This document shows positions 1 to 9,676 of a DNA stretch of 64,000 nt, one piece after another; position 1 is the first letter of the stretch; every line of letters begins with the position of its first letter. The stretch is from Albifimbria verrucaria (lineage: Eukaryota; Ascomycota; Sordariomycetes; Hypocreales; Stachybotryaceae). The stretch is from assembly GCA_020081605.1 (NCBI GenBank), contig JAHREC010000013.1:5952001-6016000 (forward strand). The letters are read 5' to 3'. The notes beneath the pieces are model-generated. The model worked only from the letters and a program-made list of their open reading frames with translations, ran no database searches and was not told where the DNA came from. The position numbers were made by a program, and so were the translations under genes.

Positions 1-1
1 C

Positions 2-676
2 AAATTCCCAAAGACCTACTTCATGACTGGAGAGCGAGACCCTCTCGTTGATGACACAGTCGTCTTCGCAGGTCGTCTACGACGAGCTAAGATGGCTGCA
101 CGACAGGCGGCAGACCTCAATGGCTCAACGAGCGCCAAACCTGACATGGACGACAGTGATTTTCCCGAGGTTATGCTGATACCTGGTATATCACATGGCT
201 TCATGCAATTTCCAAGCATCTATCCTCCGGCGTGGAAGCACTTTGACCGCTGTGCTGGTTGGTTTGATCAGCTTTTCACCTATGCCGAGAAGGCACGAGT
301 GCGCCGGAGCCGACCTGTACTTCCACAGCTTACGACTACGGGAGGTCATGGACAGGGCCGTCACCATGTGCGCACGGAGTCGAGCGGCGATGAAGGCATG
401 CCTCTGGAAATCGGCATGACCAAAGTGGTACGAGGACGAGCGATGGCCCGACAGCAACCTGTCCGCGCGGAAGAGACACCTGACACGTCGGCAACGCCGC
501 CCGCAGCGGTAAATGGAGGCTATGGCGATGATGAAAGCGACAAGGGGAAGAAGAAGGGCAAGAAGGGCTTGAGCAAGAACAAAAGCCTGGTGAAGCTGAG
601 CAGCTCGGATGATCTGCTGGGGCGGAGAATGCAGGGACTTACAAGTGGGCTGACGGGGACAGGCGACGACGACTAG
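2..676 (+). CDS. hormone-sensitive-lipase-type alpha/beta hydrolase, 3' part only
   Basis: The reading frame is open from base 2 and the gene begins upstream of the window. The first residues visible end in GERDPLVDD, the catalytic-Asp motif of the HSL/GDXG esterase family. About 60 residues later comes GISHGFMQF, which carries the catalytic His. The nucleophile-Ser and HGGG portions are therefore off the left edge. After the catalytic core there is a roughly 130-residue polar tail with a Lys-rich stretch (KGKKKGKKG) and a final GTGDDD. Such tails are common in fungal HSL-like lipases. Expected role is hydrolysis of acylglycerols or sterol esters (family inference). No intron is seen in the visible part. 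The stop is TAG at 674-676. Confidence 0.8.
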   Translation, partial: KFPKTYFMTGERDPLVDDTVVFAGRLRRAKMAARQAADLNGSTSAKPDMDDSDFPEVMLIPGISHGFMQFPSIYPPAWKHFDRCAGWFDQLFTYAEKARVRRSRPVLPQLTTTGGHGQGRHHVRTESSGDEGMPLEIGMTKVVRGRAMARQQPVRAEETPDTSATPPAAVNGGYGDDESDKGKKKGKKGLSKNKSLVKLSSSDDLLGRRMQGLTSGLTGTGDDD

Positions 677-1980
677 ACTTGCAAATTCCGGAGCTTGGCA
701 CAGCATAGCATTGCATTGCAGGGCATGGCACATTGAGGAGGATGTACATTTCTGTGTGATTCGTGGGGTTAGAGTGCATAGGCGATTGAGCATATACGGA
801 TGGCAGAATCAGGGTCAGGTCGCATTTTGATCATACGATGCAGGGCTAGCCAGGGTTCTGGATGATAGAGTAAATACTGTGAACATGATACATCTGAATT
901 GTACCTGAATGGCGCCGACGACGAGTGCTATGTTGTTTTGACTTGAGTACTTACGTTACCTTGCGCTGTGTTGTGTCTAGATTTGTCTAACAGAGGGGGA
1001 ATACAGTTGAAGATGAGGCCATGGAGGTGCATAAGTCGTGGTGAGAGCAAAGCACACGACGCAAATAGTATCCAAATCACCATATCGGTTTATTTTATTT
1101 TATCTTATCTATTTATTTATTTGTTTATTTATTCATTCATTCATTTTTACATATTTATTTCTCACTACATTGTACTACACGTACATCTTCGTAATTGGTC
1201 TAGTGCAAAGATCGCCGCCTCTGGCTTAAACAAATGCTGGCGATACCCTGGATCTTCTCGCTATCACGGAGGCATTTGCGCATGCCGCTGGACGCTTTCA
1301 GCAGGCAAACCAGGGAATCTCATGCAGCGTCAGAATTCCAATGGGCAAACGAGACCCCGCCAGCCCACCTCAGCTGCCGTCAATGACGTGTCAGCCTACC
1401 ATGGCCTGGGTTTTAGCGTCAGGTCGCAGCTTGTCACAGCGACGAGCCAATTACCCCTGCGACAAGGCAAACGGCGTGTCTCCATGACGGCGACATTCGG
1501 CGAAGACGGCAGGCCAGCAGCAGCCATTGGACCCGCACCTCGCCGCTACCCGAGATGCTTGACAGAGCTTGACAGAGCTTGTTTAGCCGCGCGATCCGGT
1601 TATGGGGAAGGGCAAAGCAAAGCATGTGGACGATGGCGTTCCTGGTCTAGAGCTCGTGAGGGGCTCCGCGTAGCTTCACATGCTGCTGATTCGCCAATGG
1701 TCGTCCTTGGTGGGTGAACGAGGGACAGGCGACGCGAGAGGTGAGGTAATGGGGGTGAATTGTCGTATCTTGGTGAAAGCTTGACGTACTCGCTGGCAAT
1801 TGGAACCGGTATATGTATGAAACCTACCCTCCCTCCTCTCTATTTCAATGCCTGTCCTTTCTCTGCTTCGCTCTTCTAACCAAGGGTCTCCAGCGTCAAC
1901 CACCTTGCTCCCATCTTTTTCTTAACCAACAAATATATCCAAGTGAGAGTAGAAGCCAATACACCAAAAGGACCGGCATC
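677..1980. other. intergenic region between lipase and GAD
   Basis: About 1.3 kb without a supported gene. It holds an ATTT-rich microsatellite near 1.1 kb. Just before the GAD start codon there is a pyrimidine-rich leader (about 1829-1885), typical of highly expressed fungal genes. A 249-codon open frame here runs through the microsatellite and has no protein-like composition. Confidence 0.7.
1089..1163. repeat. ATTT/ATTC-type microsatellite
   Basis: Imperfect tetranucleotide array (TTTA, TTTG and TTCA variants) of about 75 bp downstream of the lipase stop. It is strongly T-rich compared with the flanks. Confidence 0.85.
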
Positions 1981-3766
1981 ATGGTCCACCTCAACTCCAT
2001 CCCCGAAAGCGGGGCCGATGCTGGAACCAATCTTCCCAACCGGGAGGGCAAGGCAGATGCCAGCCAGTCTTTCGAGGCCGATGAGTTTACCACGAGTGTC
2101 TACGGCTCGCGCTTCGCCGGCGAGGATCTTCCCAAGTTCAAGATGCCCGAGACCCAGATGCCCAGAGACGTCGCCTACCGAATGATCAAGGACGACCTCA
2201 GCTTAGACGGCAACCCTACGCTCAAGTAAGAAGCCATGATAGATACAATATAGATGAAGGAAGTTACTAACATGACGCAGCCTTGCTTCGTTTGTCACCA
2301 CTTACATGGTAAGATGCCTCGTAAAAGATTGACGCCCCAGGTCTAACCATGCTTGCTACTCTAGGAAGAAGAGGCTGAGAAGCTCATGACCGAGTGCCTT
2401 CCCAAGAACTTCATTGACTACGAGGAATACCCCAGACTGCAGACATCCAGAACCGCTGCGTCAACATCATCGGCGACCTCTTCCACGCCCCCGGGGCAGC
2501 GCCGTCGGCACCTCGTGCGTCGGCTCCTCCGAGGCCATCATGCTCGCCGTGCTGGCCATGAAGAAGCGCTGGAAGCTGCGCCGCAAGGCCGAGGGCAAGA
2601 GCACCGAGAACCCCAACATCGTCATGTCCTCCGCCGTCCAGGTCTGCTGGGAAAAGGCCGCCCGCTACTTCGAGGTCGAGGAGAAGTACGTCTACTGCAC
2701 CCCGGACCGCTATGTCATCGACCCCGAGGAGACAGTTGGGCTGGTTGACGAGAACACCATCGGCATCTGTGCCATCATGGGTACCACGTACACGGGTGAG
2801 TATGAGGATGTCAAGGCGGTCAATGACCTGCTGGTGAAGAAGAACTTGGACATTCCTATCCACGTCGATGCCGCCAGTGGTGGCTTCGTGGCGCCCTTCG
2901 TCCACCCCGAGCTTGAGTGGGATTTCAGACTGGAGAAGGTCGTCTCAATCAATGCATCCGGCCACAAGGTGAGCTGCATACCCTCAATAGAAGAGCAGAG
3001 GGTAGCATCTAACATGTTCCCAGTACGGCCTTGTATACCCCGGAGTCGGCTGGGTTGTCTGGCGAGCAGCCGAGTACCTCCCCAGGAGCTTGTCTTCAAT
3101 ATCAACTACCTGGGCGCTGACCAGGCCTCCTTCACCCTCAACTTCTCCAAGGGCGCGTCCCAGGTCATTGGCCAATACTACCAGTTCATCCGCCTAGGCA
3201 AGCCCGGCTACCGAGCCATCATGAAGAACCTCACTCACACCGCCGACTTCCTCAGCAAATCCCTTGAGGAGCTCGGCTTCGTCATCATGTCGAAGACCTC
3301 GGGTAAGGGCCTGCCTCTCGTTGCGTTCCGCTTCGCCACCCCGCGGAGGGCGGCAAGGAGAGGCACTACGATGAGTTCTCCTGGCCCATACGCTCCGCTC
3401 CAGGGGCTGGGTCGTCCCAGCGTACACCATGGCGCCGCACACCGAACAGCTCAAGATGCTGCGTGTGGTGGTTCGGGAGGACTTCTCCAAGAGCAGGTGC
3501 GATATGCTGGTGCACGACATCAAGCTCGTCTGCGGCCTGCTCGACGAGACCGACCGGGAGTCTGTCAAGAAACAGGAGGAGTACATCAAGCGCCACCTCA
3601 CTTCTGCCGGAAGGCGGAACAGGAACTCCAAGTCACACGGTAACAACAGCAAGGCTTACAAGGTTGGTGGTTCATCACGTGCTGACGTAGAATACTCGCT
3701 AATATTGAATAGGATGAGAAGCACTCGTTGCAAGGAAAGACGGGCAAGACGCATGCCGTTTGTTAA
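1981..3766 (+). CDS. GAD: glutamate decarboxylase (PLP-dependent)
   Basis: Converts L-glutamate to GABA and CO2 (GABA shunt, cytosol). The ATG at 1981 follows a CT-rich leader and opens [11 protein letters not shown]. Introns are 2226-2280, 2309-2364, 2969-3023 and 3663-3712. The group II decarboxylase core is nearly complete: [27 protein letters not shown] (PLP Asp) and [10 protein letters not shown] with the PLP-binding Lys. The Lys codon is the last one before the third intron. Five single-base losses in C or G runs break the raw frame, near 2431-2433, 2493-2496, 3080-3083, 3339-3342 and 3380-3381. Restoring them gives 524 codons plus stop, a normal fungal GAD length. The C-terminal tail is Ser/Lys-rich. 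Family identity is secure. Whether the breaks are real cannot be settled from sequence alone, but five G/C-run deletions in a perfectly conserved enzyme argue for sequencing error. Confidence 0.94.
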
Positions 3767-3849
3767 GATTAGATGCAGGAATGAAATGAGCCATAGTAGC
3801 AAAATAATGACCGAATTATCATGACCATCCTATCCTTCACCGGCCCACA

Positions 3850-4659
3850 TCAATTGCCGTGCAGCGCGCTACCTTCGCCGTGATACTTCCACTCAGGTCT
3901 ATGGCGCAAAGGCAGGGGCCTGTTCAGCTTAGCCTCACCGTTCGCGATCGTGTTATCATCAAAGAGGTTTGGAGTCGGGTGTCGAAAATTCTTGCCGTAC
4001 TTCCCACAAATCCTCTGGCCCTTCCACGAGCGGCCGTACTCCTTGTTCCAGCTTTTGATCCACGTGAACGCCGGCGCAGCGCCGCACGTCTTGTTCATAT
4101 GCGCCTCGGCGTCCTCGTACTCGGCCTCAGAGCAGAATTGCGAGCCGCCCTGGCCACGCGTGCACACGTAGACGGCGACATTGCCCTTGAGCGCCATCTC
4201 GATGTGAAACCGCCCTAGGGGTATACATCGCACCAGTTGTAGAAGGCCATCTTGGAGTGGCGGTAGTCCTCCGCGTCCAGCTCGTAGTTAAACGTCTCGT
4301 ACAGCTGCGAGTGGAAGCAGCCCGTCTTGGTGACGGGTACGGGCAGCTTGCTCTGTGAGTACAGATCAAGGCTAACGTCGACAACGCGGCCCTCATCCTC
4401 GTCGACGACAAAGGTGTACTCGCCGCTGCCGGCGCCTTCCTTGAAGCGCGCGGCTGGAGGTGCCCCAGCGCTTCTCCTTGGGCTCCCAGCGTTTGATTAG
4501 CGGCGCGATGCCCTTGGCCTGTAGCGTGACTTGATAGTTGCCATCAGGAAGGTTGTGATCGAGGTAGAAGCCATCGTGCTCGTCCTCGTGCTCTTCAGAT
4601 TGCTGAGTGACGTCAAGCCCAACCAAAGCGGCGAGAATGAAGTATAAAACCAGCTTCAT
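3850..4659 (-). CDS. secreted cysteine-containing protein, unknown function
   Basis: The start is placed at the ATG ending at 4659 because MKLVLYFILAALVGLDV is a good signal peptide. An in-frame ATG at 4674 adds MNSII. The protein continues through two apparent frame breaks. One is near 4455-4480, in the G run after KEKRW. The other is near 4213, where a C run reads DVYP-stop. The mature part has scattered Cys (GCFHSQLYETF, FYNWCDVYP, VAVYVCTRG, SQFCSEAEY, MNKTCGAAP, QRICGKYG) and ends at a TGA at 3850. Its length is about 270 residues. I do not recognise the family. It tail-faces GAD, and 84 bp separate the two stop codons. A TATA-like box lies about 90 bp upstream. Confidence 0.6.
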
Positions 4660-4747
4660 AATTATGGAATTCATAGGCTGAACGTATGTGTTCTTAATGG
4701 GAGTTGCATTTCCAAATTAACGTAGGCGCGGAACACGATAGTGGCAC

Positions 4748-4753
4748 TTTATA
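4748..4753 (-). promoter_or_regulatory. TATA-like box of the secreted-protein gene
   Basis: On the minus strand the sequence reads CTATAAAG, about 90 bp before the ATG at 4659. Both position and sequence suit a fungal TATA box. Confidence 0.4.
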
Positions 4754-5007
4754 GTCCTAGTTGAAACGTCACGGAGAGCTGGCTATGTTAGAATCACTTA
4801 CCTTGATAGACAGTTCACCTTGCAAGGTGTAATGCAGAATGCGGCATCAGGTCAGAAAATGAACAGAAAGCGAAATATCGAATGAACTTTTATTGTATCA
4901 GAAAACAATCATGCTTTTATCGAGCAGACGGCATATCTGAAGTCTATATCCCTAAACGTCTCTCATATCCCGTTCTTCAACGCCTGCTAAGTGATCGAAA
5001 GCACTAT

Positions 5008-6529
5008 TTATGATCGGGTCGACGCAATGGCGTCGTCCAGAATATCCAGACCCTGCTGGATCTCCTCGTCGGTAACATTCAGGCTGGGAACGAATCGCAA
5101 AGTGTTGGTGCCGGCAGTGATAATCAGGAGGCCCTCTCTCGCGCAGCCTTGACAATCTCCGTGGGGTCCTCAGAAAGCTGGAGGCCAAGAATCAGGCCAC
5201 GGCCGCGGACCTCGGAGATGAGGTCAGGGTATTTGGCGCGCAGCTGCTGGAAGCGCTCCTGGAACACGGCAGACTTGGCGAGAACTTCCTTCTGGAGCTC
5301 CGTCTCGGACAGGCGGGAGACCAGGTAGTGGGCGACACGGCACGCGAGCGGGTTGCCACCGAAGGTAGTACCATGGTCACCAACCTTGATCTTTTCGCTG
5401 ACGGACTCGGTGACGAGAACGGCTCCGATGGGGAAACCGTTGCCCAAGGCCTTGGCAGTGGTGAGAACATCCGGGTGCGCCTCCTTGGGGAGGTTTCCGT
5501 GAGCCCAGAAGGTACCAGTTCGGGAGAGACCGCACTGGATTTCGTCGTAGACGAGGACAGCACCGACTTCCCTGCACCTCTTGGCCAGGGCAACCAGGAA
5601 TTCCTCGGTAGCAGCCTGGACACCACCCTCTCCTGAATAGGCTCAACCATTACACCGCAAGTCTTCTCAGTGACGAGGTCGTTGATGGCCTCCACATCGT
5701 TGTAGGTGCCAACCTTGAATCCAGGGACCATGGGAGAAAAGGGCTTCTGGTACTTGGGGTTGGGGGTCGCAGAGAGACTTCCCATCGTTCGGCCGTGGAA
5801 AGCGTTTTTGAACGACACAATCTCGAACTTGTCGCCCGAAGGGTCCACGACCTTGCCGACCTTCCTGGCGAACTTGATGGCCGCCTCGTTCGCCTCGGTG
5901 CCGGAGTTGCAGATGAATACGGAGCTGGCGTCGTGCATGCATCCAGACTCGCGAGTCTTTTCGATGAGCAGCTTGGACAGAGCGCCTGTCCAGGGGTTGT
6001 AGTATAGGTTCGAGGCATGGACAAGAGTCTTGGACTATGGATGGCGATGTTAGTCATTTGAAGTGAAATGCGCCGTTCCCAACACTTACCTGGTCGGCCA
6101 TGATCCTTGCGACTCCGGGCTCGCAATGGCCCAGCGAGTTGACCGCGATTCCGGCAGTGAAGTCGAGATACTTGCGGTTCTCAATGTCCCAGAGCCAAGA
6201 ACCCTCGCCCTGAACAAAGACCGGGGCGGCCTGGCGTACGTCGCTACCATGTACGGCGCATGCTCGTTGATGAGGGCAGCGCTGGCAGAATCTGCCGAGG
6301 GATCGGGGTTCGGCAACGACGCATCTCGCTAGAATCTTCGTCAGAATCGCAGCGCGGTAAATGTTTTAGATTGAGCGACCCACGTTGATGTTCTGCTTCA
6401 GGTCGTCAGGCAGGCTGGACTTGGCCGTCGCCGCGGAGGCGAAGCGCGCAAGCGAGATTCGGGAGAAATCGCAGCCCGGGAACAAGCCCGAGCTGCCAAT
6501 TGCATGCGGACAGGCAACCTCGCAGGCAT
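5008..6529 (-). CDS. ARG8: acetylornithine aminotransferase, mitochondrial
   Basis: Transfers the amino group of glutamate to N-acetylglutamate semialdehyde in arginine biosynthesis. It is a class-III PLP aminotransferase. The start MPARLPVRMQLAARACSRA is Arg/Ala-rich with no acids, as expected for a mitochondrial presequence. Introns are 6329-6383 and 6035-6089. Core motifs are YLDFTAGIAVNSLGH, ICNSGTEANEAAIKFAR, FHGRTMGSL, and TTAKALGNGFPIGA with the PLP Lys, then TTFGGNPLACR. It ends IASTRS-TAA. Four frame breaks (about 6450, 6229, 5632 and 5136) disrupt the raw frame. Adding one base at each makes the exon sum a whole number of codons (about 471 aa). At 5632 the family motif requires one extra base in a CC run. 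The gene is convergent with GAD, another glutamate enzyme, but nothing shows co-regulation. Confidence 0.92.
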
Positions 6530-7230
6530 TGTTCAGGCTCCAAGGAACGACTGGCTTTCAACGATGGGAATTGGCGGCGTGTGCGAGGCAGAGGGGCAGC
6601 CAAGTTCTGGGTGGGAAGAAAGATGGGCTGAGATTTTTATCGATAAGCCATCTCCGTTATCGCAGTCTTTGACCCCAGCGCCGCTTTTGAGTCAGGTTGG
6701 CAGCCGCTCCGAGCAAGGATGGCTGCTTGGCCAGTTTAACCAAATAGACGAGTCAATCTGCATTACGCTCAAGCACATGTGGAGTTGATCCAGGGTCGTC
6801 TGTTCGTGGCTGCGCCCTTCCGGCTGCCCGGTGTGCCATCCGCTAGGTGATGACGTTGGGTCTTTACCACCATCAGTCATAAGCATTCGGTAGTTCGGAG
6901 CCTGCACCGGATTCCTGGTCCACTTGCATACCGTCGCCCGGCACGCGTGGCTACTCACAGTTACGCCCTTTGAATGTGCAAGACTCATAAAATCGACAAA
7001 TATACAGTAGAGTGAGTCACCATACAGCAAGCCAATGCATCAATATCAATCTAAACAAGAAATTCGGCTCGTCGAGCCACAAGGTATGTATACAACAAAG
7101 CCGAAGCTTCACATATGACCGCAACGCCGCCCCGGCAGTCCCACTCAAAGCATGAAGGGCCTATCAATATACAGCTATCCTGCACAAATCTAACGTCTCC
7201 AAACCGAGACATGGAACCGACTGCAGCTCC

Positions 7231-8444
7231 TCAAACGGCGCTGTAGCCGCCACGACTGCCTGCGCCCTGGACCGTGTTCAGCACGCGGCGCGTCCAGTCC
7301 TTCAGCAGGTAGGGGATGTCGCGGATGGTGTCGCCGTGAGGAAGCAGGTCCCAACCCCTAGCGCCGTATCGGTTGTAGTTGAGCCAGGAGCCAAAGATGA
7401 GGTAGGCGGCGATACCTAGGAATACACTGAGGATGAGTTGTTAGTAATTCAACTCGTTCAAATATGGCGGATGGGAACTCACATGATAACAAACCAAGTA
7501 AAGAATCCCCAGTGGGTGGAGGCGCTCTCATCGCCCTCGTCCTTGTTCTTGTCGTCCTTGCCCTTGTCATCCCGCTTCTCGCAAGCAGCCTTGGTCAGCC
7601 AGGTGAGTCGTAGGACGTCCGCATCCTTCTCCTCGTGGTAGCTTTCCCACAGCAGAGCTGCGTCCGGCTTCTTAAGCTGGTGCTCTACACCGGATTCTGA
7701 GCCGTCGTCCTCATCATCGCCGTCCTTCTTGTCGTCGCCATCCTTCTTGTCGTCACCGTCCTTCTTGTCATCGCCGTCCTTTGAGTCGTCACGGGTGCGG
7801 AGCTTCGTGCTCGACTCATACTTGTCCTCTGATTCCCACTCTCCTTCAGTGCCCTTCTTGTCTTGGTCACATATCAGTTCGATGATCGCCCGCTGCGGCC
7901 GACGCTCCTTGACGGGACCGGACAGAGGATGCTTGCCGCCCTTCAGCACCAAACGAAGACCCTCTTTCTGAGAGTCGGAATTCGAATCGCTCGTCTTCAG
8001 CCTCGTGACATCGTATTCAAAAGCGGAACCGCCGACATTTTCTAGCGCACCAGCAATCGCAACAACAGTCGACACAGTATCGGTCTCTCCGGAAAGGAGA
8101 CGAGTGATTGCGCATACTGCAGCTCGTTAGCTTCCCAGCGTCACATACGCCAAATCTATGCATAGCCCAATCTTACCCCTCGTGCCATTTGGACACGACT
8201 CGTTCTTCTTGCCCTTATCGCTCTTCTTCAAGGGGTTGCAGATATCCAGTGTATATGTGGTGTTGATGTGTGTCTGAGCTATCGATTCGTACCGCGTGGT
8301 CACGACGGAATGGGGGCCGCTTAGTGATGACAGATCAAAACTATGGTCATCTATCCGGACATTGTTGCAGCTCAGCGAGGTCGAGCCCAGCACCGGCACG
8401 GCCAAGAGGGAAAGAAAAAGTGATGACGTGCGTGTCGAATGCAT
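7231..8444 (-). CDS. ATG27: autophagy-related type I membrane protein Atg27
   Basis: Atg27 helps cycle Atg9 vesicles to the phagophore assembly site. Three exons (8444-8177, 8116-7483, 7426-7231) join to exactly 365 codons plus stop with no frame repair. The first intron has a GTAAGA donor and the second a TTACTAAC branch point. The N-terminal signal peptide is MHSTRTSSLFLSLLAVPVLG. The luminal Cys-containing mannose-6-phosphate-receptor-like domain follows (SLSCNNVRIDD, LDICNPLKK, ESCPNGTR, VCAITR, LICDQDKKG). One transmembrane segment (about WGFFTWFVIIVFLGIAAYLI) precedes a short cytoplasmic tail carrying YGARGWDLLPHGDTIRDIP and ending GGYSAV. Unusual: four KDGDDK-type units are inserted in the lumenal domain. 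It lies in the same orientation as SPT20 upstream. Confidence 0.9.
7715..7786 (-). repeat. 18-bp tandem repeat inside ATG27 (KDGDDK units)
   Basis: About four 18-bp units encode Lys-Asp-Gly-Asp-Asp-Lys. They show only third-position differences, so the array is recent. It gives a strongly charged loop in the lumenal domain. Confidence 0.85.
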
Positions 8445-9286
8445 CGTATGCGGCAATGGCTGGAACGAGGGAAAGCAAACGGGGAAGGGGTCGCGGAGCT
8501 TCGGGAACAGAAGAAAAAGAGCAGGACAGCCGGTATCAATAAGCACGGAAGCTGTATGGGTTCTGATAAGAAGACAAGGCGCCCGCTGGGGTCTGGCAAA
8601 AGCTGCTGACAGAGGTCACGCTTAAGTGTCGCAGGTCCTCGTGTCTCGTCGACAGGAAATGGCTGTGATCAGCCTCCGGCTTAGCGCTGGTGTCATTGTG
8701 TGGGCCTAACCATCTTAGTCAGGCAACAACAGCCTCTTACACAGTACATAGTACATGGTACATAGTACGTAGTGCATACTCCGTACCAGGTAGGCAGTAC
8801 TAGCCCAACTGTTCACGCACGTGACAGTCCAGAATCCTCCTCGACTCGAATCTCGAGTAACGCTATCATATATGGAAATGTATAGCCATGGCCTTCAGAT
8901 CGCATGTTTTATTGCAGCACCAATCCTTTTAGAACGTGTATTTCCCCATAAAACTCATGTTATACACTAGTCGTTCGTCAAATTGCACGCAACGTCGGCT
9001 TGCCACCCGAGGCCGTCATGCATTCAGCCAACATTATAAACTGAGCGCTGATGATTGAACCCTCTTCCTCTTCCCGCTATCGTAACTATACCTCTTCAAA
9101 CATTCCATCGGGTATAAAGGCAACTGCGCCCCAAATTGCGAAGAATCAAGACCTTATTACGCCGATACCGAAACCCTGCCAACTCCCAAGATCTGACATT
9201 GCCAACACCATCCTCCCCTGCCTCCCCATCCCCTCTCCGTCTGAGCAACTCGGCATCTAGCATCTAGTTCTGGTGATGAAAAGGGC
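8445..9286. other. intergenic region ATG27-SPT20
   Basis: No supported gene. It contains the upstream region of ATG27 (minus strand) and a TACATAG/GTAC-rich stretch near 8.75 kb. The end next to 9286 is the 3' flank of SPT20. Confidence 0.6.
8741..8800. repeat. GTAC/TACATAG-rich short repeat
   Basis: The tetramer GTAC recurs seven times in about 60 bp, within repeats of the form AGTACATAGTACATGGTACA. It is self-complementary and could form a cruciform. Similar GTAC-rich tracts are frequent in Hypocreales intergenic DNA (from memory). Confidence 0.6.
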
Positions 9287-9335
9287 CTACATGCCCTGTG
9301 GCCCCATCATACCACCCATGCCTTGCATCGCAGCC

Positions 9336-9368
<33 letters not shown>

Positions 9369-9644
9369 ATCATCATTTGCTGATGAGCCCTTCGTTGAGC
9401 CATTGTTTGTTGTAACAGTTGTTGAGCTTGGCCATAAGAACTTTGCTTCATCTTCTCGATAGTCTCCTGTGGGATAAGCTCCTGGCCACCGTACTTGGCG
9501 GCAGCATTCTGTAGTAACCTCTGGAAAATCGTTCTAGCATTGTTGTGGAGCTGCATTTGTATCGCGGCATTGCCTGCCATTTGCTGGGTGTTGTGCTGGG
9601 CTTGCTGTTGCTGGGCTTGTTGCTGGGCTTGTTGCTGGGCTTGC

Positions 9645-9676
<32 letters not shown>

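Noticed and set aside
968..1717. 249-codon ORF downstream of the lipase
   Set aside because: Runs through the ATTT microsatellite (Phe/Ile/Tyr/Leu run) and then random-like sequence. No homologous character.
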